A DNA stretch of 64,000 bases, taken from NCBI GenBank assembly GCA_028751875.1, contig CM054138.1, positions 40,582,580 to 40,646,579 of the forward strand, read 5' to 3'. The notes under the pieces were generated by a model. That model saw only the letters and a program-made list of their open reading frames with translations. It did no database searches and was not told where the DNA came from. Position 1 is the first letter of the stretch. Every line of letters begins with the position of its first letter. The stretch comes from Rapana venosa (lineage: Eukaryota; Mollusca; Gastropoda; Neogastropoda; Muricidae). A program made the position numbers and the translations under genes. Below, piece by piece: positions 33,473-44,410 of this stretch.

Positions 33473-35597
33473 CCAAACAGTGAAATGCACATACACACAC
33501 AATCGAGGCTTGCATTAGTTACAGGTAATCTGGTTTGAACTTGGTTTTAAAGCTTTTTTGGTATCATATTAATCAGTTATTCTAACACTAACAGTTGCAT
33601 TCTGTCAAAATCTTTCTAAGAAACGGTGAAATGCAACAAAAGTTAAGATAACTACTTGTTTAATACTCCAGTTTACAGTTTTGAAATATGTAAATTGCAC
33701 TGGGAAAACTTATGCCTCATTTTTTACTTTTCTAGTTTTGAAAGGTAACACTAACAGTAAACTCATATCGGTCTTTTAAAGAATAGAAAACCAATCAAAA
33801 ATGATGTAAATAACATCATTCATATGTAACATTCTAGTTTAAAGAGTCTAAATCAAATGGAAACTTCAAGTGTGTTGATCACATATTCCTTCATTGCATC
33901 CATGTTTCCTGTCCATTGTGAAAATCATCACCGCTGAGTGAGTTTAGTTTTCCACGCATTCACCATTTAGATGGCCCCTCTTACACTAGTTACAGTAAGT
34001 GGACATGCTTTGATCACAAAGTATGACAATTTGCATATATTAGATATTTTTTATTGTTCTAGTCACTTATGCTGCATTCTTTGAGGTAAAACAAATTTGG
34101 ATCAATGTGACTTTCATGGGTTAGTGGTTATATCATACGGAATTATAGAATTCTAACTAATAAAGATGGGAAATGAAATCTCTTCAGCTTCTCTTCTAAG
34201 TGCTTTTATGAGATCACAGTTCAGTCTGTGTTCAGTAGTGTCAATACTGTTATGCAGTATTATCCATCTTGTCTTTCACCATTAACATCAGAAAGTTTTC
34301 CATTACATTTTGAAGAAATAGGACTCTAAAAGTCATGTGTGATGACCTAGTCAGTAGTGACTGTACATTTAGAGTTCTCACCAGCGGTGAACTTCAGCTC
34401 CTGCCAAGGACCAAAGAAGAAAAGAACTAAGAAATTAAAATTTGAAGAGTGTATTGGTACCTACCTGACTAAAAAAAAAAATAAATAAAATAAAAGGTAC
34501 CTGCACTGAAAGATATCCCCTGGCAGCTGTAAGAGATGATTGTAAAGGTGTGGGATATTGAATTTAAAAAAAATCAAAATGCACAACACTGATCATCAAA
34601 TGAACAACTCCAGGAAATTGTCTTAAGTGTATATATATAATGCCATCAGGCTAGGTTAACTGCTCTAGCCTAGGAGTAGGAGCTGATGTTTGAATTATGA
34701 TGAGACTGGATATGAATTACCAGTTCAACACTGACTCGTTACCAGACAGTTCCAGTCCTGAAGAAAAGGACCTACCAAACATGGGGCATCAACCTCATCC
34801 ACTGTGTAATTATTCACTGTTGTTGAGCGAGGATGTGTTGAATGAGAAAAGCAAGCATCCATGTGAGCTACACCAGTGGTATCTCTGAAGAGGGAAGTTT
34901 TTTAAATCATTCATTTTACAGCATTAAGGAAACCATCCGTTTTTGCCGCATGAAGTTTGTAAAGGTTTGTAAAACTTTTGTTTCCAAAACTGCAAGTGAG
35001 TTTTAACTCCTTGTTAATCGCTTTTTGGTTTTTGTTTGTTTTGTTTTGGTTTGGTGGGAATGGGGATGGTTTGTTTTGGGTTTTGTTCTTTTCCTGGGGA
35101 GGGGGGGGGGGGGGGGGGGGGGGAGTTGGGTTTGAGGTAGGTGAATTTTTGCGCACTATTTTGCCTTAATTTATCATGTGTATTTTTTCATGATAGCTTA
35201 TCTGTCAAGTTATCATAATTTTTGTATATAGCTTATCATAATTTTTGTATAATAATTATCATACTAGTACTGGTTTTTGTTCCTTTGTGGGCAGATCGGG
35301 GATCCATTACCGGATGTCACAGTGTATGAAAAGTCCCCAGAAAATGGTTTTTCAGCAAGGAAGTTGTACAAGGGAAAGAAGGGGATTATTTTTGCCGTCA
35401 TGGCTGCCTTCAGTCCTGGATGTACAATGGTAAGCTAGAAACACTTTTCAGTTTCTTTGGTTCTGGTTTTTATTTTTTTTTCACTTTCAGTGTTTTTTTA
35501 AAAGGTTTTTTAACATTATCAAAAAAAAGACTTGAGAAGAAAAAAAAATCAGCTTATGAACAAACTGCAAGGATTAAATATCTTTAATTGTATCAGG

Positions 35598-35672
<75 letters not shown>

Positions 35673-35844
35673 GTTCTTTATTTTATTCTTTTATTTCAAT
35701 GATAATAGAATATGCACTCATGTGCTTTTTTACATCCAGTCCCCATGTGTATGCAGTTTTGTACATTTTTTTCATTCGTTCCCATGGCACACAATGGCCT
35801 ATTCTTCCAGAAAGTGGAGAAGGTTTTAACATGTGCGCAAGATG

Positions 35845-35886
<42 letters not shown>

Positions 35887-36689
35887 CACAGAAAGACAGA
35901 GAGAGAGAAGAGAAGAGAGAGAGAGAGAGAGAGAGGTGTACGAATACATATACATGTGTGAGCAATCTGTCATGTAGATATACATTACATGTATATGTTT
36001 TTACACCTGATCAGGAAAGAGACAGGAAAAGGATATTATATACTGTCATGTTTTGTCAGCCATTAGTTATTAAATACTTAAGTTAAACATGTAAAAAAAA
36101 AACAAACAGCATTTCACACATTCATGCATGTGTTATTGTATATAAGCATGCATACAGTAGAGAAATATGCAAGCGTGGGTTCATTTCATGTCCATTCATG
36201 TGCACTCGCAAGCACACACACATGTTTGCATGCATACACACGCATGCATGCATGCATGCGCGTGTGCACACGCATACACTCACATGTGCGCGTGCGCTCG
36301 TGTGCACACACATATACACATCTGGCACTCGCGTTAAAAACCCGTTCCGCTTTTCAGAAGAGTAGGGCATTGTGTGCTGGTGGGAACAGATGACAAAATT
36401 GACAAAACTGCATACACATGGGGACTGGATGTAAAAAGGCGCATCAGTGCTTATTCCATTATCCTCAAAATAAAAGAATAAAAGAAAAATAACACGCACA
36501 CATGCATAAGAAAGCCATGGGGAAATGTTGTTGGTTCCCCAGCTTAACACCCTGCGGTCACCCATATTATATGTACTCTTGACTTACTCAAAGTTGATAA
36601 ACAATTTGCCTTTTTTTCTGGTCCACAGGCACATATCCCAGACTTCCTAGCACTCTATGAGAAGTTCAAGGTAGGTGTTATATGTAAAG

Positions 36690-36732
<43 letters not shown>

Positions 36733-39700
36733 GTCTTCTCTCCTATGAAGGATCACATGACATAGCATACTGAAATAGGATGCCTTTGCGAAAGCGATGG
36801 TAATTTTCCTATGAAAATCTCCTCCACCATGCCAGTCACTGAGCTCCCAGCAGTTGTAGAGACAACCCTGAATACCCTGATGACCATCAACATCATTACC
36901 AGCTGGGACATTGCTGGTGATGCTGACTTTGTGTGTGTGTAAGACTCAAGCCAGCCACTGTGCAGACATAAAAAAACATGGGCGATCCCATGCTAGATTG
37001 TCCCTCATGTGTATTATACAGGAAGAAGCCACCTAGCCAGCTGTGGTGGGACCAGAGGAGGATGCATCAGTGATACACAAAAGCAGGCAGTTATAGTGTT
37101 CAACGTTCCTCTGTTTGTTGCCTGTATCAGTTTCTGCAGTGACTCTGCCTGAAGAGACTCGTCACTTCCCACAGCTTTGACACAGTACACACACTGACAT
37201 GACACCCACAGGTTTGTGTCACAGTGAACAGGACTTGTCAAACGTGTGTTGGGAACAAGATGGTGAAAACTCCTCGCATGTTGACTGTAAATTGCGTTTA
37301 GTTTTGGACCCCTTGTGTGCGTGTGTGTGTGTGTGTTTTGTTCTTCAGCTAGAGCTGTGAGGTTCTTAAGTGGTGAGATTTTTGCGTATGCGACTGTTTT
37401 TTCCCCAACCACTTAGGTAGTGACATTCCAACTTTCGGGATGGTGTCTAAACCCATCTATGTACATGAATTTAAAAAAATTGTCATCCATTGCTATTGGC
37501 ACATAAGGGTCTACTCTTCCGAAAGGCAGAATGGGTTTTTAATCCGTGTGCAAGATGTTCTGTGTGCTTTCACTCTCGGGGCTTCAGTTTATAGCCTCAT
37601 CCAAAGGACTTTGACATTCAGTTTGATTCTCTCGTCAAACTAGAAAGAAAGGGCAAGGCTGGGAATCGAACTCAGAACCTCATGGTTTACTTGTTAGCAG
37701 GCGAATGTCTAAACCATCCTGCCACCTTCCGTCTTGTTTATGCATTTAAAAATGACACTGTTTCAATCACAAAACAGTTTTTTTTAAGCTTTAAAGTTGT
37801 ATAGTGAGGTAGATACTGTATCTTTAACTTGCAAGTTTGCTTCTATGGTGGTTTGTGAATGTAAAGTGTATTCTGTGTGTGCAGGAGGAAGGGTATGTGG
37901 TGAGCTGTATATCTGTCAATGACCCTTTTGTCATGGATGCTTGGGGCAAGTTCACCAATGCTGATGGAAAGGTACACCTTACTTTACAGATGGGGTTGTT
38001 TTTTTGGTTTTTTTCATCTTACATTGTAGGTTTGGATTTCATTTTCATGGGATGGGATTAAGTGTAGGCAGACAGATTGTGTGTGGATTTTTTGTCTTGT
38101 AGGGAATGGGAAGTTGAATGGGAAGTTGTAAGCCTGATAGAGATTGTCTTGTTAGTCATCTTGTGTCGCCAGCCATTGATTGTGTTGGTTTGAGGGTGGT
38201 GAGGTGTTTTGTGGACAAAGATCTGTTTTCTAGTTAAGCGTTGTAGGCATCGTGTATTATCTGTGCAATGGTTTCCAGAGGAATCCTGTAGTCATTCTCA
38301 CCAACTTTTAAACCTGCCCTGTGTAACCACCAACCAACTGTAATTCTCAACTCAACTGTCTCCTTCGCCGCTGTCATTGGTAGGAGCTCCACGCGGTGCC
38401 ATCAGGGTCCGCCATCTTTTTGTCTCTGCTGGGGGGATCGTCGGCTAGAGCTCTGAGGCTCACCAATAGTGAGATTTTGTGTATGCAACCATTTTTATCC
38501 ACCATTAAGGTAGTCTGTCTGACTTTGGGGGTGTTGTCTAAACATGACACTAGTGGGCATGCGTTTTTAAACATTTATTGTCATCCATTCTTACCAGCAT
38601 AAATGGCCTGGGAGCAGGATGCTTTGTGTGCATTCACGCATGGGACCTCGGTTTTTAGTCTTATCCGGAGGACTTTTGGGGCAAGTGGAGCTAGTACTGA
38701 TGTTAAATCCTGGAAAAAATCCCCTTAGGTGTCTCATTTGTGGCTCAAACCCAGGCTTGATTCTGGGCCATCATATTGCGACCACAACACTCTAACCATT
38801 AGGCAACTCCCCCCCTCCCCCATTTGTAGATTTAATTGTGTTATTACAGTTTTGGGTCAAAAGTTTGTGACTGAGTTAACTGTCAATGTTTTCCAGATCC
38901 ACATGCTTGCAGACCCCAGAGGAGAGTTCACAAGAGCCATGGGCATGGAAATAGAGTGCAAACAAACGTTGGGCACAAACCGTTCAATGAAGTAAGTGAC
39001 ATTCACTTAAACAGAAAAGAATACTTCTCTGCAGGGTGTGCTGTCATTCTTGCCTTCACAATTTCCCATTATTCATTATTATTTTTTTGTGTATTATGTT
39101 GCATTATTTTGTGATATCATGGCAGATTTCTCTGCATGAATTTGATATACTGCTGCCCCTGTGAAGAGCACATTACCATTAGTACAGCGCCTTTTTTCCC
39201 CCCCTGGCACCAGTGTGCAAATTTTGTCAATTGTTCCTACTGGCATGCAATGGCCTACTCTTCCAAAAGGTGGAACAGGTTTTAACGTATGCACAATATG
39301 TTCTGCATGTTTTTGTACGCTGGACCTTGGTTATAGTCTCATCCAAAGGACTTTTGGCGGAGTGGAGTTGGTACTGATGTTAACTCCAGGGGAAATAATC
39401 CTCTCAAACAGGCAACTTGGTGGTGGCTCTGACCTGTGCCGTTAGATTGCAGACTCAGTGCTCTGACCACTAGGCTGTCCTACCCCATCTTGATATTTTG
39501 AAAAATGTGTGTGTGTGTGTGAATGTGAGGGAATTTTATATTCTCTTAATTATATTGACTGGCATTGATCGACCTATTATGTTTGTTATTTTTAAAAAAA
39601 GGTAAAGGAGTCCCATAACCTATAAGGTCGTAGGGGAGCGAGGCGTCAGAGACCTCACTTCTCTACGGCCAGCATATTGAGGGTGGCGCCCATCTCCTCT

Positions 39701-40746
39701 CCCTCGCTGCTTTACCTTCCCTGACCCTAAAGAGGGCATGTACCCATTTACAGCTGGGTGAACTGGGGGAACTGTACTGAAGCCAAGGCATGCAAACGGT
39801 CACCCATCCAACTGGTAACCACACTCGACGCTGCTTAACTTGGCTCGGGGAAAGCGAGTGCTCCGACCACTGAGCTATCCCGTCCCTGTAACCTTGTTAT
39901 TACAAGACATTAACATCATGTTTAGACTCAAGTTCTCAGATGGGATTCCTGCAGACTGCCTAAGGAAATTGATTAAAAAAATTGTTTTAAAAGGCTCAAA
40001 ACCAAAGACATGTAGGTTTCTGTGTGATAAAAACTGTTATTTTACCTGATTTTTATCTTTCAATCCCGATCAAATGTCTGCCTATTTTCCTCTTCCAAGA
40101 TGGTTTTTTTTATGATTGCCTTTATGTAATAAGAATTTAATTTTTCTAAACATACTGTTTGCATGAGATTGGATAGTCTAGTAGTTAGAATGTTGAGCTC
40201 ATGATCTGATGACCCGGGTTGAAACCACCACCAAGATGCCTATTTGAGATAATTTTCCCCTGCACTACCCCAAAAGTCCTTAAGATAAGAATATAAATGC
40301 ACACAGGACATCTCTGGCACACGTTAAAAACCTCTTCTGCCTTTCAGAAGGGTAGGCGATTTTGTGCTGGTAGGAACGGATAACATTTTTAAAAAACACA
40401 TACACACTGGTATCATGCTTAGACAACATCCCTGAAATCGGAATGTGGCCACCTTAATGGGTTGTATTGGTGAACCATTGGTGAACCTCTGAACTTTCTA
40501 GCTGAGGAACAAACAAAAAACAAAAGAAAAAGTCATCGCAGTCTTGATAAAGACCTAATGAGTTAACTGCAGCCCAGGAGAGAAGGCAAATAAGCAGTGG
40601 TGGCACGTATGTGTTTCAGGTACTCTCTGGTGGTGGAAGATGGCATTATCCAGAGCATCAACGTCGACCCCGAACACACGGGACTGGCGTGTCTCTTATG
40701 CATTAAAACCCTCAAAAGCTTTGACGATGTTGGAACCAGGAGATAG
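32364..40746 (+). CDS. PRDX5: Peroxiredoxin-5, mitochondrial (six exons, 193 aa)
   Basis: Thiol peroxidase that reduces hydrogen peroxide, alkyl hydroperoxides and peroxynitrite through an atypical two-cysteine cycle recharged by thioredoxin. The exons are 32364-32459, 35295-35429, 36629-36670, 37885-37971, 38897-38991 and 40620-40746. They sum to 582 bases and stay in frame across GT-AG introns. Residues 1-32 are a basic, Ser/Arg-rich mitochondrial presequence (MATILRSCRRLTSIA start). The mature enzyme begins near IKIGDPLPDV. Visible family features are KGKKGIIFAV, the peroxidatic Cys in AFSPGCT, SCISVNDPFV, MLADPRGEF, the active-site Arg in GTNRSMKYSLVV, and a resolving-type Cys in TGLACLLC. 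Two departures stand out. The usual Pro of the PxxxTxxC motif is Met (VMAAFSPGC) and Thr is Ser. The C terminus ends DVGTRR with no peroxisomal SQL/SKL-type signal. The start is chosen because it opens the only presequence-like exon joining in phase. Possible poly(A) signals lie at 42457 and 42689. Confidence 0.93.
32777..32948. repeat. (ACACT)n, (CA)n and (TG)n arrays in PRDX5 intron 1
   Basis: ACACT pentamers at 32777-32818, CA at 32826-32870 and, after a spacer of about 35 bases, TG at 32906-32948. The CA and TG arrays are inverted repeats of each other on one strand. Confidence 0.9.
33438..33471. repeat. Poly-C tract in PRDX5 intron 1
   Basis: About 32 consecutive Cs. Confidence 0.9.
33472..35098. 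other. Unique sequence of PRDX5 intron 1
   Basis: AT-rich sequence with no recognisable element. An open frame of 63 codons at 34697-34888 has no identifiable motif and is not called. Confidence 0.5.
35099..35123. repeat. Poly-G tract in PRDX5 intron 1
   Basis: About 24 Gs with one A near the left edge, 170 bases upstream of exon 2. Confidence 0.9.
35295..35429 (+). CDS. PRDX5: PRDX5 coding exon 2 (peroxidatic cysteine)
   Basis: 45 codons after acceptor TTTGTGGGCAG and before donor GTAAGC, phase 0 on both sides. It carries KGKKGIIFAV and the active-site loop VMAAFSPGCTM with the peroxidatic Cys. Confidence 0.93.
35597..35672. repeat. (TCTA)n array in PRDX5 intron 2
   Basis: About 19 uninterrupted TCTA tetranucleotides. 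Confidence 0.95.
35690..35850 (-). mobile_element. SINE, tail-A type, partial, PRDX5 intron 2
   Basis: Reverse copy: tail A (CACATGGGGACTGGATGT, TCATTGAAATAAAAG-like end) and the middle and core as far as GAACATCTTGCGCACATGTT. It is followed by a (GT)n run (35850-35882) and a GA run (35904-35935). Confidence 0.75.
36330..36490 (+). mobile_element. SINE, tail-A type, partial, PRDX5 intron 2
   Basis: Begins within the core (CGCGTTAAAAACCCGTTCCG), continues GTGCTGGTGGGAACAGATGA and CATGGGGACTGGATGTAAA, and ends CATTATCCTCAAAATAAAAG. It is about 140 bases upstream of exon 3. Confidence 0.75.
36629..36670 (+). CDS. PRDX5: PRDX5 coding exon 3 (42-nt exon)
   Basis: 14 codons (AHIPDFLALYEKFK) after acceptor CTGGTCCACAG and before donor GTAGGT. 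It is phase 0 on both sides, so skipping it would keep the frame but remove the helix after the active-site Cys. SINE copies in opposite orientation lie on either side. Confidence 0.9.
36692..36731. repeat. (GT)n in PRDX5 intron 3
   Basis: About 20 GT units starting 22 bases after the exon 3 donor. Confidence 0.9.
37334..37735 (-). mobile_element. SINE, tail-B type, near full length, PRDX5 intron 3
   Basis: The minus strand runs from a tRNA-like head (CAGGATGGTTTAGACATTCG, TGGGAATCGAACTCAGAAC complement region) through the core (CATCTTGCACACGGATTAAA) to tail B (CACTTAAGAACCTCACAGC) and an A-rich end. The linker between head and core is replaced by an unrelated 30-40 bases. Confidence 0.75.
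37885..37971 (+). CDS. PRDX5: PRDX5 coding exon 4
   Basis: 29 codons containing EEGYVVSCISVNDPFVMDAW, after acceptor GTGTGTGCAG and before donor GTACAC. Phase 0. Confidence 0.93.
38430..38815 (-). mobile_element. SINE, tail-B type, full length, PRDX5 intron 4
   Basis: The minus strand has a tRNA-like head (GCCTAATGGTTAGAGTGTTG) and linker, then the core. Tail B, read on the plus strand, shows CTAGAGCTCTGAGGCTCACC and CAATAGTGAGATTTTGTGTA. It ends about 80 bases upstream of exon 5. Confidence 0.8.
38897..38991 (+). CDS. PRDX5: PRDX5 coding exon 5
   Basis: 31 codons plus two bases, after acceptor TTTTCCAG and before donor GTAAGT. Contains MLADPRGEFTRAMG and the conserved Arg in TNRSM. Confidence 0.93.
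39195..39487 (-). mobile_element. SINE with head and core, PRDX5 intron 5
   Basis: The minus strand has the head (GGACAGCCTAGTGGTCAGAG), the linker TTTCCCCTGGAGTTAACATC, the core (GACTATAACCAAGGTCCAGC) and the shared middle GGAACAATTGACAAAATTTG. It stops before a diagnostic tail, so A or B cannot be assigned with certainty. Confidence 0.75.
39600..39889 (-). mobile_element. SINE family G, copy 2, PRDX5 intron 5
   Basis: Reverse complement of the 13.7-kb element over its full length: AAAGGTAAAGGAGTCCCATA at the left edge, GCTTTACCTTCCCTGACCCT in the middle, and ACTGAGCTATCCCGTCCC at the right (element 5') edge. Confidence 0.8.
40165..40535 (+). mobile_element. SINE, tail-B type, full length, PRDX5 intron 5
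   Basis: Head with A-box AGTCTAGTAGTTAGAATGTT and B-box GGGTTGAAACC, the linker AATTTTCCCCTGCACTACCC, a degraded core, the shared middle (GCCTTTCAGAAGGGTAGGCG), and tail B (CGGAATGTGGCCACCTTAAT, TTTCTAGCTGAGGAAC) ending in an A-rich run. It lies just upstream of exon 6. Confidence 0.8.
40620..40746 (+). CDS. PRDX5: PRDX5 coding exon 6 (C terminus and stop)
   Basis: Begins with one base that completes a Lys codon after acceptor GTGTTTCAG. It encodes YSLVVEDGIIQSINVDPE, then TGLACLLC with the resolving-type Cys, and ends DVGTRR before TAG at 40744-40746. Confidence 0.92.
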
Positions 40747-42470
40747 CCCACAGCTGTAGCCCATACATCTTTGCAAAAGAGAAATTTTCAGTGACTTTGA
40801 AAATGATCTGATGTTGGATAACTGGAGACTTCGACAATGCTAGCATGAGGACAATGCAGAAATGGCTTTTTGAGTTATAGGCATGGTGTGACAAAAATGT
40901 TGATGTTCTTTGATTTGTACGATATTGTGTCAATTCAGTTATTAGAATTGTGTGCTTAGAACACGGTGAGTATTCACTGTTTGGACAGTATCTTTTCCCC
41001 TCCTCTCATAGGGGAATGAGAGTGTTTCCTCTTTTTTGTGTGATATTTTTTGTGCATCATATTCTAAACTTTCCATGGAGGAACTTATTTTTGATTTTTT
41101 CATTGATCAGGCAGAGGATTTGTTCACGATTTATTATGTACAGTGTTTCTTCATTTCATCATGATTGGCCAGGGTAAGGTCAATAATTCTGATTAGATCC
41201 ACTTTGGTTAGAATAGAGTGATATTACATGTTCTTCCAAAATGTTCATGAATATATTGTTGTAAAAATGAAGTCTGAAGTAATACAAACATCTGCTGCTG
41301 CAGTGAGATTATGTGATGGAAACTGCCAAAGAATGAAGTCTCAATTAATACAAACATCTGTTGCTATGAGATGATTTGATGGAAACTGCCAGAGAATGAA
41401 GTCTCAAATAATACAAACATCTGCTATGAGATAGATAATTTGATGGAAACTGCCAAAGAGTGAAGTGTCATATAATACAAACATCTGCTGCTGCTGTGAG
41501 ATTACAGGATTACTGCCAAAAGAGATCTGTGAAGTGAACGAAACTCAGTCCTGTAATCAGTCTTCCAATAGAATGTACAGAGCACTCAGTCCTTAGAAAA
41601 GTCAGGAGTTTTTTCCACATTGTTGATGTACGTATATGTACAATTGAGTTTTTGGATATGTACACAGAGGCTGACAAGTGTGTGTGTGTGTGTGCGTGCG
41701 TGCGGTGACTGAATGTATCAATATGTAGGGTTTTGATGTTGTGGTTGTTGGTTGTTGGTTTTTGGGTTTGATTTTGTTTTGTTTTGAAAAAGGTTTCTTT
41801 CTCAAGAGTTTTTGTTTTTCTGAAATACTGGTAAGTGTTCCAAAAATCCATGGGATTTGAGAGTGTGTGTGTGTGTGTGAAAAAGTAAGACAGAAAATCA
41901 TGACTTGTAGTTATTTCTATGGTGAAAACTTGCACAATGTAAAAGTATCAAGTATGGCACAGCATTCTCTGAAGAATTATGAACAAAAATGTAATATTCT
42001 GTGTTCTCTAGCTTAACATTTCAAAATATGTGTAATTGCACATTATGTGTGTGTTCTTCAATTTAATATCATTTCACAATAAGTGATATTAGACGAGTTT
42101 TGTTGAATATGTGTGTAGGCATGTGTAGAATGTGTGTGTCTGAATCTGTTTGAGAGTAGATGGGATGGAAGTTGGGGTGATGGGAGCTTACATGTGTACA
42201 CTATAGTAGGTTAAATGTGTGTGTGTGTGTGTTTACCAGGGTACCTTTGTGCAATTTTCTGAAATACAGCATTCTTTAAAAAATAGTATTAGAATGGAAA
42301 AAAATCTCTTAGAAAAGAAAATTATAAAAATTTGTCACATTGCTTTGTTAATTTTGTCCACATTTTCAGAATTGAAGAAAAGGCAAAACAACTGAAACGA
42401 AATCCTCCTTCCTAAAAGAAAAAAAAAGAGAAAAAAAAAAAGAAAAGTGAAAGAAAATAAAGAGAGCTTG
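40747..42470 (+). other. Probable PRDX5 3' UTR and downstream flank
   Basis: No coding sequence. AATAAA signals occur at 42457-42462 (after an A-rich stretch) and 42689-42694. Which, if either, is used cannot be told from sequence alone. Confidence 0.4.
41268..41510 (+). repeat. Minisatellite, about 62-69 bp x 4
   Basis: Four imperfect units, each containing GAAGTCT (or GTGTC), AATACAAACATCTG, a variable CTG run, ATGAGAT and GATGGAAACTGCCA. The CTG count differs between units. It lies in the probable 3' UTR of PRDX5. Confidence 0.85.
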
Positions 42471-42729
42471 AATTGATACTGGTAAAAACTGGTCAGAACA
42501 GGTCATCATATCAGTGGTTCAAGATAACAATCGTTTAGTTACACTTTTGGTTGAGATATCTGATAATTCATTCAGCTGGTGCTTCATTTCACATCTGTTC
42601 CTTTTCTGATGATTGGTGGTAGTGTGTGTGCATGTGAGTGTGCGTGCGTGTGTGTGTGAGTTGCTGATGTAAGATTAATCTGAAAGTAAATAAAACTTCT
42701 AATCCAGTCACTATGTGTACAAATTTACG

Positions 42730-42765
<36 letters not shown>

Positions 42766-43084
42766 CGCACCTGTCTTGACTTGGTGTGCATGTATGTGTT
42801 CATATGAGTGTATACTTATGTGGATATCGTTTAGAAATGTCCCACAACCTTTTCTGTATCTTTAAAGGTGTAGAAGAGAATTGTTCTTCACAACATCACA
42901 TTCATAACCCTCATCTGTGCTTTTTCTGACATGTTTCTTTTCATGTGCATACAAAGTAGATCATTATCTATCTCCCTCTTGTCTCTTCCTACTTTTTAAC
43001 ATCCACCTCCATCTCCACACCCTGCCCAAGTGTTTTGCCCGTGTGTGTGTGTGTGTGTGTGTGTGAATTCAATATCTGTTAATC
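42471..43084. other. Intergenic, with GT microsatellites
   Basis: GT runs near 42622-42660 and 42731-42763 and a short one near 43041-43064. Otherwise unique. Confidence 0.45.
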
Positions 43085-43204
43085 CTATTATTTGTGGAGA
43101 ATTACATGCGTGTAAATGTTTTGTATGCAAGCGCTTTGATTTCTTTGCTTTACAAGATTCAGCAGTGTATAGATTCCATACATTATTATCATTATTATTA
43201 TACA
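43085..43204 (-). repeat. Dispersed repeat E, copy 3
   Basis: Reverse copy: CAAGCGCTTTGATTTCTTTG, TTACAAGATTCAGCAG, then (ATT)n at the right end. Confidence 0.6.
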
Positions 43205-43340
43205 GTACCTCCATGGAGTGGAGTCTGTACTGATTTTAACTCTAGAAAAAAATCCCCTTAAAAAGGCTCCTCCATGGTGGCTTGATTGCAGGCCGTCAGA
43301 TCGCAAAGCACATGTCTGTTACCATGAGGCTATCCTGTCC
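43205..43340 (-). repeat. SINE head and linker fragment
   Basis: The minus strand carries the tRNA-like head and the linker (AGAGTTAAAATCAGTACAG region). The plus-strand SINE part that follows is in the opposite orientation. Confidence 0.55.
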
Positions 43341-43545
43341 CCCGCATACATTTTAAACCCGTTCTGCCTTTCCAAAGTATAAACCATTGCATGTGCCAGT
43401 AGGAATGGATGACAAAAGTTTTAAAATGCATCCCCAAAATCGGAATGCAGCTGCCTTAACAGTGAGCAAATAGTCACAAATGTAAAATCTCGCTGTTGGT
43501 AAACCCCAGAGCTCTTGCCGAGGAATAAAACAAAAATCTTGGGTG
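43341..43545 (+). mobile_element. SINE, tail-B type, 3' part
   Basis: Starts at ACATTTTAAACCCGTTCTGC and continues GTGCCAGTAGGAATGGATGA into tail B (AATCGGAATGCAGCTGCC, AATCTCGCTGTTGGTAAACC, GCTCTTGCCGAGGAATAAAA). Confidence 0.75.
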
Positions 43546-44299
43546 AATAGTTGGACAGGATCTGATACAATTTTCAATTCTATGTTCAGCCTGGGTCAGA
43601 GAAATGAAAGGCCGACACAGGTGTCTTCCTGAGTGTGCAGGATTTCATCTGCATGTGTGGGGGGCAGAAAATGGTAGCACACTCAAAATCTTAACCTTGA
43701 ACCTTGGAGCTCTGGCAGAGGAATGACCCCCCCCCCCAAAAAAAAAAAAAAAAAAATGTTGAATTCAACTTACAGCTGAGGTGGAGTAGCTAAAACTTGG
43801 GCACTGATCAACTCAAAGCATGGGCCTACGGGAAATTCAACTGATTTAGACATTCTGTTGTCTCTTACAATGGATGTGCTTTTGCAGGAAAACTTGACTT
43901 GTTAACACAGGTTGAACTTAAAAACTTTTCAGAAAGATTGAGGCGACTGGGCTATTTTCAACATTGTATATATTGTACATCTATTTTTTTCTCTCCACTT
44001 TTTCAAAATGCATGGATTACACAAGACACAGTACACCAATTATTGTACTCGGAAATAAAATTTTATGTGTTTTCACAGCAGTTCCAAAAAAAGTACTTCT
44101 GGTGATTCATTTTTTATGCTTAAATCATGAGTTATTGCAGATTCACAACTAGCTATGTACCAGTCTGTACTAGTGCTGGTCTGTGGTGCAGAACTGTTAC
44201 ATGTTCAAACAGTGACATTCTTTGTAGACCATCTGTTAGAATGTTCACTGTCGCTTTTTCTTCTATACAATCATAGAAACCAGAGTTCAAAATATACAG

Positions 44300-44405
44300 T
44301 TGCTTTTTTCTTCTGTTCCTCGGCTAGAGCTTCAAGGTTTACCAATGGTGAGATTCTTGTGTATGCGTCTGGTTTTGCCCATACAGTAAATAATTTTAAG
44401 CTTTT
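44300..44405 (-). repeat. SINE tail-B fragment
   Basis: Reverse tail B only: CTCGGCTAGAGCTTCAAGG, ACCAATGGTGAGATTCTTGT. The LINE end begins immediately to the right, so the LINE probably inserted here. Confidence 0.7.
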
Positions 44406-44410
44406 ATAAT

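Noticed and set aside
34697..34888. 63-codon open frame in PRDX5 intron 1
   Set aside because: Normal amino-acid composition but no recognisable motif and no splice signals tying it to a gene. Its length is expected by chance.
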